From assembly GCF_014207185.1 (NCBI RefSeq), contig NZ_JACHCP010000001.1, positions 124,001-188,000 of the forward strand: a stretch of DNA of 64,000 nucleotides. The letters are read 5' to 3'. Position numbers and translations under genes: made by a program. This document shows, one piece after another, positions 44,296 through 54,041 of the stretch (the stretch's first letter is position 1; each line of letters opens with the position of its first letter). The notes below the pieces were generated by a model, which was not told the DNA's origin, made no database searches, and was given only the letters and a program-made list of their open reading frames with translations. The stretch comes from Rhodanobacter sp. A1T4 (GTDB lineage Bacteria; Pseudomonadota; Gammaproteobacteria; Xanthomonadales; Rhodanobacteraceae).

Positions 44296-44736
44296 ATGAA
44301 ATCGATATTTCGCCCGCTAGCTCAGGGTTTGTTGCTGGCTTTGGCTCTTGGGTGCGCCGCGCCCGCGATGGCGCAGTCGCACAGAATCGACCCGCAAAAT
44401 CTGTTTCATTACTGGATTTTGCTCAACACCAATGTGCAGATGGACGCACCCAACAGCGGCCTGAATCTGGACAAGCCCGGCTGCGTGGCGGTGACTTACA
44501 CCGTGGGCTCGGGCGGCATTCCGATGAACGTGAAGGTGGCCAAGGTCGTACCGCGCAGCGATCTGGGCCCGGCCGCGGCCAGCGCGGTTTCCAATTTTCG
44601 CTACGGCCCGTCGCTGACCAACCACGATGGTGATCCGGTGGATACCTATTACGTCGTGCCGTTCAATTCGCCCGACGACAAGGCACAGCGCCAGACGCTG
44701 ATGGATGCCTGCAAGCTGCCCGGATACAACCAGTAA
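44296..44736 (+). CDS. Secreted TonB-domain-like protein
   Basis: A 146-residue protein with a signal peptide (LLLALALGCAAPAMAQ) and one domain resembling the TonB C-terminal fold: GCVAVTYTVGSGGIPMNVKVAKVVPRSD, AAASAVSNFRYGP. It lacks the membrane anchor and linker of an energy transducer, so it is not a working TonB itself. GAGGAG precedes the ATG. Role unknown. Confidence 0.7.
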   Translation: MKSIFRPLAQGLLLALALGCAAPAMAQSHRIDPQNLFHYWILLNTNVQMDAPNSGLNLDKPGCVAVTYTVGSGGIPMNVKVAKVVPRSDLGPAAASAVSNFRYGPSLTNHDGDPVDTYYVVPFNSPDDKAQRQTLMDACKLPGYNQ

Positions 44737-44803
44737 GCAAGCCGTCGCCGGGCTAAAAGGCCCGTTGCTGAGCCACCGACACGTCCGTTTCGCCAATCTG
44801 GCC

Positions 44804-44809
44804 TATAAT
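44804..44809 (+). promoter_or_regulatory. Consensus -10 box before the aldolase gene
   Basis: A perfect TATAAT stands 84 bases before the aldolase ATG. A matching -35 box at 17 bases is poor, so an extended or activated promoter is possible. Confidence 0.5.
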
Positions 44810-44892
44810 TCACGTCTTGAACCCTGCCGCTTCCACCCCGAAGCGGCTATCTTTTTTGCGGTCACGCATCGCCTTCGCACTACGGAGTCATC

Positions 44893-45900
44893 ATGAGTAT
44901 TGAAGATCTCGAAAGCATCGCATTGGCGATGGTTGCGCCCGGCAAGGGCATCATCGCCATCGACGAGTCGACCAACACCATTGCCAAGCGGTTCGAGTCC
45001 GTAGGCATCGAAAATACCGAAGAAAATCGTCGGGCGTACCGCGAGCTGCTGCTGACTACGCCGGGCCTGTCCGAGCATATTTCCGGCGCGATCCTGTATG
45101 ACGAGACGATTCGTCAGTCGACCAAGGACGGCGTGCCGTTCACCCAGATCATGAAGAAGGCCGGCATCATTCCGGGTATCAAGGTCGACAAGGGGCCGCA
45201 GCCTTTGGCCGGCTTCCCCGGTGATGTGGTCACCGAAGGTCTCGATGGTCTGCGCGAGCGCCTGCAGGAATACGCCAAGCTCGGCGCACAGTTCGCCAAG
45301 TGGCGCGCGGTGATCAACATCAGCGAAGACAACCCCAGCTCCACCGCCATCGAAGCCAACTGCCACGTGCTGGCCCGCTACGCTGCGCTGTGCCAGGAAG
45401 CGGGCATCGTGCCGATGGTTGAGCCGGAAGTGATCATGGACGGCGACCACAGCATCGAAGTCAGCTACGAGGTGCACGAAGCCGTGCTGCGCAGCCTGTT
45501 CAATGCGCTGTACGAGCAGAACGTGATGCTGGAAGGCACCATTCTGAAAGTCAGCATGGTCATTCCAGGCAAGGATTCCGACGAGCAGGTCGACGTCGAG
45601 GAAGTGGCCGAGGCTACCGTGCGCGTGCTCAAGACCACCGTGCCGGCCTCGCTGCCGGGCATCGTGTTCCTCTCCGGTGGCCAGACCGACGAGCAGTCCA
45701 CGGCACACCTCAACGCGATGAACCGCATCGGGCCGCACCCGTGGCCGCTGTCGTTCTCCTACGGTCGTGCCATGCAGCAGGCGGCACTGAAGCTGTGGGC
45801 GAAAGACATGAAGGCGAACTACGCCGAAGCCCAGAAGACCGTGCATGCGCGCGCGCGCGACAATGGCCTAGCGGCGCTGGGTCAGTGGAACGCCAAGTAA
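44893..45900 (+). CDS. Class I fructose-bisphosphate aldolase
   Basis: A 335-residue Schiff-base aldolase of the eukaryote-like class I type. Segments: GKGIIAIDESTNTIAKRF, GAILYDETIRQ, KWRAVINI, and the Schiff-base lysine region LEGTILKVSMVIPG. No metal-site motif of class II is present. A good terminator follows. The gene sits between pyk and tkt and covers fructose-bisphosphate cleavage. Confidence 0.94.
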   Translation: MSIEDLESIALAMVAPGKGIIAIDESTNTIAKRFESVGIENTEENRRAYRELLLTTPGLSEHISGAILYDETIRQSTKDGVPFTQIMKKAGIIPGIKVDKGPQPLAGFPGDVVTEGLDGLRERLQEYAKLGAQFAKWRAVINISEDNPSSTAIEANCHVLARYAALCQEAGIVPMVEPEVIMDGDHSIEVSYEVHEAVLRSLFNALYEQNVMLEGTILKVSMVIPGKDSDEQVDVEEVAEATVRVLKTTVPASLPGIVFLSGGQTDEQSTAHLNAMNRIGPHPWPLSFSYGRAMQQAALKLWAKDMKANYAEAQKTVHARARDNGLAALGQWNAK

Positions 45901-45936
45901 TTCGGTCGTTTATCCTGCTGGTTTCGTAAGCGAGAT

Positions 45937-45969
45937 AAAAAACGGGCGCCTCAGGCGCCCGTTTTTTTT
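45937..45969. terminator. Bidirectional terminator behind aldolase
   Basis: AAAAAACGGGCGCC and GGCGCCCGTTTTTT pair around TCA. It can end both the aldolase gene and the convergent outer-membrane protein gene. Nearly the same hairpin recurs at 46981-47010. Confidence 0.9.
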
Positions 45970-46025
45970 GCTCTTTAGATATCAGGGCGTCATCGAAATC
46001 CCTGACGCCCTTTTGCGGGTACTTC

Positions 46026-46709
46026 TTAGAAACGGTACTCGGCGCTGGCAGTCAGCGTGTTGGTGTCAAGACCGACGCGGGTGCCGGCGAACTGGCCGTT
46101 GGTCAGGCTCTGGTCGCGGTTGACGCCGTAGTAGGTGTAGTTGACGCCGACCGACCAATTCCGGTTGATATCCCAGCCCGTACCCACGCCGGCGTAGTAG
46201 CCGATGTTGTTGGAGAAGCTGCGACGCACAGGGAACTCGGTATCTTCAGACAGCGTCGAACCATGCGCATCGAACACACCACCGCGCAGGTTGATATACC
46301 AGGCTTGGGTGAAGTTCAGACGCATCGCGCCACCGAGGGTTGGGCCTCGCAGGCTCGAGCGCGAGTCACCGATAGTGCCGCCGTTCGCCAGATAGGCGTC
46401 ATTCGCGCTGGATTTTGCGTCGAACTTGCCAAGGTAGACGTAACCCAGCTCGGCGCCGACCGACATGTCCGGGCTTACGGCCCAGCGGTAGCCACCGGTT
46501 AGTGAACCGGCATAGTTGGCCTTGCGATAGGTCTGATTGTCATTGGCGCGGCTGGCGCCAAGGTCGCCATCAACATACCAACCGGAATGCGACTTCCAGC
46601 CCGACTGTGTGGTGCTGCTGTCAGTGGTGCTGGCGTCTTGCGCAAAGACTGCAGGGATGGCGAGAACGCCGGCTGTGGCGAGTGCGATAGCAAACAATGT
46701 CTTTTTCAT
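46026..46709 (-). CDS. Outer-membrane beta-barrel protein, copy 1
   Basis: A 227-residue protein with a signal peptide (KKTLFAIALATAGVLAIPAVFAQ) and an eight-stranded-type barrel (alternating aromatic/small residues, e.g. GWYVDGDLGASRAND, SVGAELGYVYLGKF, WSVGVNYTYYGVN). It ends in SAEYRF with the terminal Phe used in barrel assembly. It resembles OmpA/OmpW-type 'outer membrane protein beta-barrel' domains. It is a paralogue of the next gene. Confidence 0.85.
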   Translation of the reverse strand: MKKTLFAIALATAGVLAIPAVFAQDASTTDSSTTQSGWKSHSGWYVDGDLGASRANDNQTYRKANYAGSLTGGYRWAVSPDMSVGAELGYVYLGKFDAKSSANDAYLANGGTIGDSRSSLRGPTLGGAMRLNFTQAWYINLRGGVFDAHGSTLSEDTEFPVRRSFSNNIGYYAGVGTGWDINRNWSVGVNYTYYGVNRDQSLTNGQFAGTRVGLDTNTLTASAEYRF

Positions 46710-47039
46710 CGGGGTGTACTCCTAATTTTTTGGGTCCGTCTGCGATTCCGGGGGTTCGGTTGAACGCAAACGGCGCACCTGCTCTAGGCGGTGCTGGTGC
46801 ATTAGATGGGAATGCACCTGAAGAGTTTCAATACCGTTAAGTGCAGAATTAAGCCATCGTTAATGTCAAGCTTTTTTAAGGACTTGCAGATGCTTGTCTG
46901 GAGGCGCGACAACAGTCTGGAGGCGCTGGATCAGGGAGAACATCAAGTAACGATGTCGCTCTTCGTACAAAACGAGGGATAAAAAACGGGCGCCTGAGGC
47001 GCCCGTTTTTCGTTTTGCTGGTGCTGTGAAGAGCGTTGC
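46710..47039. other. Intergenic region between the two barrel genes
   Basis: It holds the upstream region of the first barrel gene and the terminator of the second (46981-47010). A TTGACA-like -35 box for the minus strand is at 46864-46869, but no good -10 box is spaced to it. No gene is seen. Confidence 0.5.
46981..47010 (-). terminator. Terminator of the second barrel gene
   Basis: AAAAAACGGGCGCC and GGCGCCCGTTTTT pair around TGA. The hairpin differs from that at 45937-45969 only in the loop and flanks, suggesting the barrel genes were duplicated together with their terminators. Confidence 0.88.
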
Positions 47040-47759
47040 TTAGAAACGATACTCGGCATCCACCGACACGATACCGGTCGAGCGACGCACTGCGAAGTTC
47101 GAGTTTGTCGGGGTGTCATAAATGTTGCCGGCCGACACATGGTAGTAGTCGTACTTCACGCCTACGCCGAAGTGCTGGTTGATATCCCAGCCGGTACCGA
47201 GACCACCGTAGAAGCCGCCGCGATCGCCACCATGGAAGAGATCCTGGCTAACGGTGTCGTTATAGGCACCGCCATCGTTATTGGCATGAAAGTAGCCGCC
47301 GTGTGCACTGATATACCACTGCGGCAACAAGTTGATGCGACCGTTCGCGCCCAGCTGCCAACCGCGCAACGCGTTTTCCCTGCTGCTCTGGTTGACGGAT
47401 CCACTGCTGGTCAGATTGCTGAGCTTGTAATTACCCAGATCGGTGTAACCGGCTTCTAGACCCAGACCAAGATCCGGTCCAACTTTCCAGCGGTAACCGC
47501 CAAGCACGTTGTAACCAGTGCGGCGACCGTTCTTGTTGCTGAAGAGGCTGCCAGAGCCATTGCTGAAGCCGCTGCCGAAGTCGCTGTTCTTGCTGTAGCC
47601 GTCGGTGCGGCCAGCGCTGAGGTCCACAAACCAGTTACCGCTACCGACTGGTTGGCTGGACTGATAGTTGCCGCTGGCAGGGGCCGCATCTTGTGCAAAG
47701 ACAGGAGCGGCTACTAGACCCGTGGTGACGAGGGCGAGGGCGAGTAATGTCTTTTTCAT
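47040..47759 (-). CDS. Outer-membrane beta-barrel protein, copy 2
   Basis: A 239-residue paralogue of copy 1. It has a signal peptide (MKKTLLALALVTTGLVAAPVFAQ), a similar strand pattern (GYRWKVGPDLGLGLEAGYTDLG; GTGWDINQHFGVGVKYDYYHV, against GTGWDINRNWSVGVNYTYYGV in copy 1), and the ending DAEYRF. The loop regions are Gly/Ser/Asn-rich. The ATG at 47759 is chosen over 47768 because AGAGGTG lies at better distance. Confidence 0.85.
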   Translation of the reverse strand: MKKTLLALALVTTGLVAAPVFAQDAAPASGNYQSSQPVGSGNWFVDLSAGRTDGYSKNSDFGSGFSNGSGSLFSNKNGRRTGYNVLGGYRWKVGPDLGLGLEAGYTDLGNYKLSNLTSSGSVNQSSRENALRGWQLGANGRINLLPQWYISAHGGYFHANNDGGAYNDTVSQDLFHGGDRGGFYGGLGTGWDINQHFGVGVKYDYYHVSAGNIYDTPTNSNFAVRRSTGIVSVDAEYRF

Positions 47760-48098
47760 GGGGAACACCTCTTCTTAAATTCTTATGCTTGGTTTTAGGC
47801 AACAACCCGTAGAGCGCCTGGGGATGCGTTCAACGGTCGTGCGCGGGGATCGCACAACATGCATTTAACACTTGGAAGCCTGAAGCCAAGCGATATCCGA
47901 TTTGGAGAAATTAAGGATGAGTTAATTCGCTGATTTTTTGTTGTCCCGCAGCAATGCCCGTGTGCAGTGAGCGTGATGGCGCCCGTTTGCACCGCTGCTA
48001 CGACAACGAGGCAGTGCACCGGATCGGATCGGATTGGCGACAGCGATTAGCTGATCGGCGACAATTCATTTTTTGCCGAGCCTTCTGGAGATCTGCTG
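47760..48098. other. Divergent intergenic region, barrel copy 2 and tkt
   Basis: No gene is seen. The part next to the barrel gene is AT-rich and should hold its promoter; the part before tkt carries its ribosome binding site (CTGGAG). No clear operator was found. Confidence 0.5.
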
Positions 48099-50093
48099 AT
48101 GACTACCCGCCGCGAACTTGCCAACGCCGTGCGTGCCCTCGCTATGGACGCCGTCGAGGCTGCCAAGTCCGGCCATCCGGGCATGCCGATGGGTATGGCC
48201 GACATCGCCGAGGTGCTGTGGAACGACTTCCTGCAGTTCAATCCGGGTAACCCGAAGTGGGTCAATCGCGATCGCTTCGTGTTGTCCAACGGCCATGGCT
48301 CGATGCTGCAGTACGCGCTGCTGCATCTCACAGGTTTCGATTTGCCGATCGAGCAGCTCAAGCGTTTCCGCCAGCTGCACTCCAAGACCGCCGGCCATCC
48401 CGAAGCCAACGAAACGCCGGGCGTGGAAACCACTACTGGCCCGCTCGGTCAGGGTCTGGCCAACGCGGTGGGTTTCGCGCTGGCAGAGAAGACGCTCGCA
48501 GCACACTTCAACCGCCCCGGCCATGCGGTGGTCGATCATCACACCTACGTTTTCCTCGGCGATGGTTGCCTGATGGAAGGCATCTCACACGAAGCTGCCT
48601 CGCTGGCCGGTACCTGGAAGCTCGGCAAGCTGGTGGCGGTCTATGACGACAACGGCATCTCGATCGACGGCGAAGTGCACGGCTGGTTCACTGACGATAC
48701 GCCGGCCCGCTTCGAATCCTATGGCTGGAACGTGATCCGTCATGTCGACGGCCACGACGCTGCGGCGATCAAGCAGGCGCTGATCCAGGCTACCTCACAG
48801 GGCGACAAGCCGACGCTGATCTGCTGCAAGACCATCATCGGTTTCGGCGCGCCGCACAAGCAGGGCAAGGAAGAAAGCCACGGCGCCCCGCTGGGCAAGG
48901 ACGAGATTGCCGCCGCTCGCGATCAGCTCGACTGGCATCACGCACCGTTTGAAATTCCTGCGGACATTTATGCGGCGTGGAATGCGAAAGAGGTCGGGGC
49001 CAAGCGTGAGCAGGACTGGAACAAGATTTTTGACGCTTATGCCACAGATCACCCTGAACTGGCGGTAGAACTGAAGCGCCGCCTCGCAGGGAAATTACCG
49101 TCTGACTGGGCCGAAAAATCCCATGCCTATGTGGCGAAGATGCAGAGCGAAGGCCCAGAAGTGGCCTCGCGCAAGGCATCGCAGATGGCGCTGGATGCGT
49201 TCGGCCCGCTGCTGCCGGAATTGCTCGGTGGCTCGGCTGACTTGGCTGGCTCCAATCTCACCAAGTGGAAAGGCAGCATCGACATCAGCGAGAAAGACGG
49301 CAATTACGTGCATTACGGCGTGCGCGAGTTCGGCATGACGGCGATCGCCAATGGTGTCGCCCTGCATGGCGGCTTCATTCCGTACGATGCCACCTTCCTG
49401 GTGTTTTCCGACTACGCGCGCAATGCGGTGCGCATGAGCGCGCTGATTCCGGCGCACAACATCCATGTCTATACGCACGACTCGATCGGCCTTGGCGAGG
49501 ACGGCCCGACCCATCAGCCAGTCGAGCACATGGCGACCTTGCGCTATATCCCCAACAACCACCTGTGGCGTCCGTGCGACGCGGTGGAGTCGGCGATGTG
49601 CTGGAAGCTGGCGATCGAGCGCGCTGGCGCACCGAGTTGCCTGATCTTTTCGCGGCAGACGCTCAAGCACCAGCAGCGCAGCGAGCAGCAGGTCGCCGAC
49701 ATCGCACGGGGCGGTTACGTGTTGTCCGATCCGCTGGATACGAAGTTCAAGGCGATCATCATTGCGACCGGCTCCGAAGTGGAGCTGGCAATGGAGGCGA
49801 TGCGCACGCTGGCGCAGCAGGGCGTGCCTGTGCGCGTGGTGTCGATGCCATGTGCCGAGGTATTCGACGCACAGCCGCTGGAATACCGCGAGGGCGTGCT
49901 GCCCGGGTGGTGCCGTGCGCGTGTCGCGGTGGAGGCCGCCATCGCCGACTACTGGCGCAAATACGTGGGCCTGGATGGCGAAGTGATCGGCATGACCACC
50001 TTCGGTGCATCTGCGCCAGCACCGCAGCTGTATGAGTACTTTGGTATCACTACGCCTAACGTGGTTGATGCGGTGAAGCGGGTCGCTGGCTGA
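48099..50093 (+). CDS. tkt: Transketolase
   Basis: A 664-residue thiamine-diphosphate enzyme of the non-oxidative pentose phosphate pathway. Motifs include [45 protein letters not shown], the cofactor site [18 protein letters not shown], and the pyrimidine-domain [17 protein letters not shown]. Length matches bacterial TktA. CTGGAG precedes the ATG. A DegT aminotransferase gene follows after 48 bases. Confidence 0.96.
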   Translation: MTTRRELANAVRALAMDAVEAAKSGHPGMPMGMADIAEVLWNDFLQFNPGNPKWVNRDRFVLSNGHGSMLQYALLHLTGFDLPIEQLKRFRQLHSKTAGHPEANETPGVETTTGPLGQGLANAVGFALAEKTLAAHFNRPGHAVVDHHTYVFLGDGCLMEGISHEAASLAGTWKLGKLVAVYDDNGISIDGEVHGWFTDDTPARFESYGWNVIRHVDGHDAAAIKQALIQATSQGDKPTLICCKTIIGFGAPHKQGKEESHGAPLGKDEIAAARDQLDWHHAPFEIPADIYAAWNAKEVGAKREQDWNKIFDAYATDHPELAVELKRRLAGKLPSDWAEKSHAYVAKMQSEGPEVASRKASQMALDAFGPLLPELLGGSADLAGSNLTKWKGSIDISEKDGNYVHYGVREFGMTAIANGVALHGGFIPYDATFLVFSDYARNAVRMSALIPAHNIHVYTHDSIGLGEDGPTHQPVEHMATLRYIPNNHLWRPCDAVESAMCWKLAIERAGAPSCLIFSRQTLKHQQRSEQQVADIARGGYVLSDPLDTKFKAIIIATGSEVELAMEAMRTLAQQGVPVRVVSMPCAEVFDAQPLEYREGVLPGWCRARVAVEAAIADYWRKYVGLDGEVIGMTTFGASAPAPQLYEYFGITTPNVVDAVKRVAG

Positions 50094-50141
50094 GTGAGTG
50101 TGTAAAACTAGTCACTCATTGAAATTCGGTTTCTGGTTCGC

Positions 50142-51311
50142 ATGAGCGATTCAACAGAGGAACCTTTCCTGGTCTTCGGCGCGCCGAAGATCGGCGAGGA
50201 AGAAATCGCCGAGGTCGAAGCCTGCCTGCGCTCGGGCTGGCTCGGTACCGGTCCGCGCGTTGCGCAGTTGGAGAAGGATTTCGCCGCCTATCGACGCGTG
50301 CAAGCCAGCCAGGTCGCTGCGGTCAATTCCTGCACCGCAGCGCTGCACGTGAGCATGGTGGCCGCGTCGCTGGAACCGGGCGCCGAAGTCATCACCACGC
50401 CGCTGACGTTCTGCGCCACGGTCAATGCGATCCTGCATGCCGGATTGTCTCCAGTGATGGCCGATGTCGACCCGCGCACGCAGAACATCGATCCGGCGGC
50501 GATCGAGGCGGCGATCACGCCGCGTACGCGGGCCATCGTGCCGGTGCATTTCGCCGGGCGGCCGTGCGACATGGACGCGATCATGGCCATTGCCGAGAAG
50601 CACAGCCTGGTCGTGATCGAGGATTGTGCGCATGCCATCGAAACCGAATACCACGGCCGGCCGGCCGGCACGTTCGGTGACTTCGGCTGCTTCAGCTTCT
50701 ACGTCACCAAGAATGTGACCACCGGCGAGGGCGGCATGATTCTGGGGCGCGACGAGGATCGTATTGCACGCGCACGCATTCTCGCCCTGCACGGCATGAG
50801 CAAGGATGCGTGGCATCGTTTTGGTGATGCTGGCTACAAGCATTACCAAGTGGTCGAGTGCGGTTTCAAATACAACATGATGGATTTGCAGGCGGCCATC
50901 GGCCTGCATCAGCTGGCCAAGGTAGAAACACACTGGCAGCGCCGCCGCGCGATCTGGGCGTTCTATCAGCAGGCGCTGGCCGATCTGCCGCTGGAATTGC
51001 CGGCCGAACCCGAGACCGATACGCACCATGGTTTCCACCTGTACACCGTGATGGTCGATGCCGCGCGATGCCGCATCACGCGCGATGGCTTTCTCGATGC
51101 GATGAACGCGGCGCGCATCGGCACCGGCGTGCACTATCTGTCGGTACCCGAACACCCGTATTACCAGCAGCGTTTTGGCTGGCGCCCAGAGCAGTGGCCG
51201 CATGCGATGCGATTGGGAAGGCAGACAGTAAGCCTGCCGCTGTCACCGGCACTGACCGATGCGGATGTTGAGCGGGTGATCGCAACGGTGCGTCGGATCA
51301 TTTCGGGCTAA
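50142..51311 (+). CDS. DegT/DnrJ/EryC1 family sugar aminotransferase
   Basis: A 389-residue PLP enzyme of the type that aminates nucleotide-linked keto sugars for surface polysaccharides. The PLP lysine is in FSFYVTKNVTTGEGGM; other marks are VNSCTAALHVSM, DVDPRTQNIDPAAIEAAI, VPVHFAGRPCDMDAI, IEDCAHAIETEY and KYNMMDLQAAIGLHQL. No other sugar-nucleotide genes are alongside, so the substrate is unknown. Confidence 0.9.
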   Translation: MSDSTEEPFLVFGAPKIGEEEIAEVEACLRSGWLGTGPRVAQLEKDFAAYRRVQASQVAAVNSCTAALHVSMVAASLEPGAEVITTPLTFCATVNAILHAGLSPVMADVDPRTQNIDPAAIEAAITPRTRAIVPVHFAGRPCDMDAIMAIAEKHSLVVIEDCAHAIETEYHGRPAGTFGDFGCFSFYVTKNVTTGEGGMILGRDEDRIARARILALHGMSKDAWHRFGDAGYKHYQVVECGFKYNMMDLQAAIGLHQLAKVETHWQRRRAIWAFYQQALADLPLELPAEPETDTHHGFHLYTVMVDAARCRITRDGFLDAMNAARIGTGVHYLSVPEHPYYQQRFGWRPEQWPHAMRLGRQTVSLPLSPALTDADVERVIATVRRIISG

Positions 51312-51356
51312 GCCGATAGCAGCGATCTTGGCATGCCCCGTCGTGAGCGCGACGGT

Positions 51357-51990
51357 TCACGGACGCAGCAGCGCATCCAGTTCGGCTGGCGCTGCCGCAA
51401 TCGCCGCGGCGCCGGCCAGTTCCAGTTCCTTGCGATTGCCGAAGCCCCACAGTACGCCGATGCCGCGCACGCCGTTGGTCACGGCGCCTTCGATGTCATA
51501 GCGGCGATCGCCAACCATCACCGTATCGGCGGGATCGGCGTCAAAGTCTGCCAGCGCGGCGGCGATCATCGAGGCCTTTTCGCTGTGCGCGCTGTTCGGA
51601 TGCGGGCCATACATGCGTAGAAACGCATCGCCGAACGGCAGATGCGCGATGATCGGCGCGGCGTGCCGCTGCGGCTTGCTGGTGAGCGAGTCGATGACCC
51701 GCCGTCAGCAAGCGCTGTATCAGCAGCTCGATACCGGGATAGATGTCGTACTCACGCCAGCCGTCGGGATGAAAGCGCTCGTGGTAATGCTCGACCGCCG
51801 CCTCGATACGCATAGGATCGTGATCCAGCAGCGGCGCGAAGCTGGTTCGCAGCGGGGGCCCGATCCACTCGCGCAGTTCCTCCTGCGGTGGCGCCGGCAC
51901 GTCGAGTTTTGCCAGCGCATGCTTCACGCAGGCGACGATGCCGTGCTCGGAATCGATCAAGGTGCCATCGAGGTCAAACAGGCAGAGCAT
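51357..51990 (-). pseudogene. HAD family phosphatase (phosphoglycolate phosphatase-like), frameshifted
   Basis: The first part (from 51990) has the HAD motif FDLDGTLIDSEHG and runs well up to LLIQRLLTAGHRLA. There the reading frame shifts (about 51681-51690), and the C-terminal part continues in another frame with MYGPHPNSAHSEKASM, ADTVMVGDRRYDIEGAVTNGVRG. A few bases seem missing where the family has the Thr/Ser-Lys motif (TSKP). The start overlaps the pgk stop (TAATG), so the gene was part of a pgk operon. It is not a simple homopolymer slip. Confidence 0.75.
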
Positions 51991-53171
51991 TACTTGACTG
52001 CGCGGGTCTTGAGCGCGGTGACAGCCGGCAATTCCTTGCCTTCCAGGAATTCGAGAAACGCACCGCCGCCGGTGGAGATGTACGACACATCATCGGCAAT
52101 GCCGTACTTTTCGACGGCTGCCAGGGTATCGCCGCCGCCAGCGATCGAGAATGCTGGCGATGCAGCGATTGCGCGCGCTAGAGTTTCGGTGCCCTTGCCG
52201 AAGGCGTCGTACTCGAACACGCCGACAGGACCGTTCCACACCACCGTGCCGGCCTTGGCGATCAGCTCGGCGTAGCGCGCCGCAGTCTCCGGCCCGATAT
52301 CCAGAATCATCTCGTCTTCCTTCACCTGATGCACCGGCCTGACCGTCGCGGTGGCATTGGCGGAAAACTCCGTTGCGACAACGACATCGACCGGCATCGG
52401 CAGATCGACCTTGCGGCGTTTGGCATCGGCGATCACTTTCTTGGCGGCGTCGATCAACGCCGGCTCGTACAGCGAATTGCCGATCGAGTGACCCATGGCC
52501 GCGATAAAGGTATTGGCGATGCCGCCGCCGACAATCAACTGGTCAACCTTGCCGATGAGATTTTCGAGCAGGGTCAGCTTGGTCGATACCTTGGAGCCTG
52601 CCACGATCGCCAGCAGTGGATGCGCGGGATGTTCCAGTGCCTCACCCAGGGCATCGAGTTCCGCGCACAGCAGCGGACCAGCGGCAGCAATCGGTGCAAA
52701 CTTGATCACGCCATGCGTGGATGCCTGCGCGCGATGCGCGGTGCCGAACGCGTCCATGACGAAGATGTCGCACAGCGCGGCATAGCGTTTGGCGAGTGTT
52801 TCGTCGTCCTTGCCTTCGCCGATATTCATGCGGCAATTTTCCAGCAGCACCACTTCCCCTGCGGCCACTTCAACGCCGTCGAGATAATCCGCCACCAGCC
52901 GCACCGGTGCGCCGAGCTTTTTGCTCAGCCATTCGGCAACGGGCGCCAGCGAGGATTCGGCATCGAAACGACCTTCTTTCGGCCGTCCCAGATGCGACAG
53001 CACCATCACGCGTGCGCCGGCATCGCGGGCCGCCACGATGGTTGGCAAGGAGCTATCCAGCCGCTGTGTGGAAGTGATGTGGCCGTGGTCGTCGATCGGG
53101 ACATTCAGATCTTCGCGGATCAGCACGCGCTGGTCGCGCAAATCAAGGTCGCTCATGCGGATGACGGACAC
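51990..53171 (-). CDS. pgk: Phosphoglycerate kinase
   Basis: A 393-residue glycolytic kinase. Segments: [66 protein letters not shown], and the nucleotide site [14 protein letters not shown] with [15 protein letters not shown]. The start is a GTG at 53171 with GGAG eight bases before it; an in-frame ATG lies five codons later. The HAD gene follows with a TAATG overlap. Confidence 0.96.
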   Translation of the reverse strand: MSVIRMSDLDLRDQRVLIREDLNVPIDDHGHITSTQRLDSSLPTIVAARDAGARVMVLSHLGRPKEGRFDAESSLAPVAEWLSKKLGAPVRLVADYLDGVEVAAGEVVLLENCRMNIGEGKDDETLAKRYAALCDIFVMDAFGTAHRAQASTHGVIKFAPIAAAGPLLCAELDALGEALEHPAHPLLAIVAGSKVSTKLTLLENLIGKVDQLIVGGGIANTFIAAMGHSIGNSLYEPALIDAAKKVIADAKRRKVDLPMPVDVVVATEFSANATATVRPVHQVKEDEMILDIGPETAARYAELIAKAGTVVWNGPVGVFEYDAFGKGTETLARAIAASPAFSIAGGGDTLAAVEKYGIADDVSYISTGGGAFLEFLEGKELPAVTALKTRAVK

Positions 53172-53368
53172 GGCGTAACTCCGGTAGCAGTTCGAGAGTG
53201 AAAATAGGGAGGGCTGTAGACAGCCGTCAGCCGCCTATTGTCGGCCGCCATCGGAGTCGATGCAAACCGCGTGCCAGGGCATGGCGCCGAAAACGACGCG
53301 TGGCAGGCAGGCGTATCCATGCTCCGGCTTGGCTAAACTGCATTTTTGGCATGCAGCAGGTAACGACG

Positions 53369-54034
53369 ATGGGCCTTGTGCTTTACGACTATTGGCGCTC
53401 CAGCGCAGCCTATCGTGTGCGCATCGCCCTGAATCTGAAAGGATTGAGCTACGAGTCACGCCAGGTGCACCTGATCCGCGACGGCGGCGAGCAGCACGCC
53501 GCGGATTACCAGGCCATCAATCCGCAGCAGTTGGTTCCAGCGCTGCTCGACGGCGAGCGGGTGATCACGCAGTCGCTGGCCATCATGGAATACCTCGACG
53601 AAACCCACCCCGAGACGGCGTTGCTACCGGCCGATGCGCGGGGCAGGGCGCGGGTGCGGGCGCTGGCCATGACGGTGGCCAGTGACGCCCATCCGATCGG
53701 CAATCTGCGCGTTTTGCAGTATCTCCAGTCGCAGCTCAATGTCGATGAACTGCAGCGGGTTGAGTGGTCACGGCACTGGATCGCCGTGAGCTTCAGCGCG
53801 CTGGAAACCATGCTGGCCGGTAATGCAGCCACCGGTCGTTACTGTCACGGTGACGTGCCCGGCATGGCCGACGCCTGTCTGGTGCCGCAGTTCTATAACG
53901 CACTGCGCTGGAAGCTGTCGCTGGAAGAGTATCCGACGCTGCAGCGGATCTACGGGGAATGCAACGCGCTGGAAGCGTTTCAGCGGGCGGCGCCGGAAGC
54001 CCAGCCGGATGCGCCGGTTGCATCGCCTGCCTAA
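53369..54034 (+). CDS. maiA: Maleylacetoacetate isomerase (zeta-class GST)
   Basis: A 221-residue glutathione transferase. YWRSSAAYRVRIALNLKGL is the zeta-class signature with the active-site SSA-R, followed by NPQQLVPALLDG and SLAIMEYLDETHP. It isomerises maleylacetoacetate, the step between HmgA and FahA, which lie about 14 kb away. The ATG at 53369 is chosen; an upstream ATG at 53351 would add six residues. Confidence 0.92.
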   Translation: MGLVLYDYWRSSAAYRVRIALNLKGLSYESRQVHLIRDGGEQHAADYQAINPQQLVPALLDGERVITQSLAIMEYLDETHPETALLPADARGRARVRALAMTVASDAHPIGNLRVLQYLQSQLNVDELQRVEWSRHWIAVSFSALETMLAGNAATGRYCHGDVPGMADACLVPQFYNALRWKLSLEEYPTLQRIYGECNALEAFQRAAPEAQPDAPVASPA

Positions 54035-54041
54035 GCGGTTT

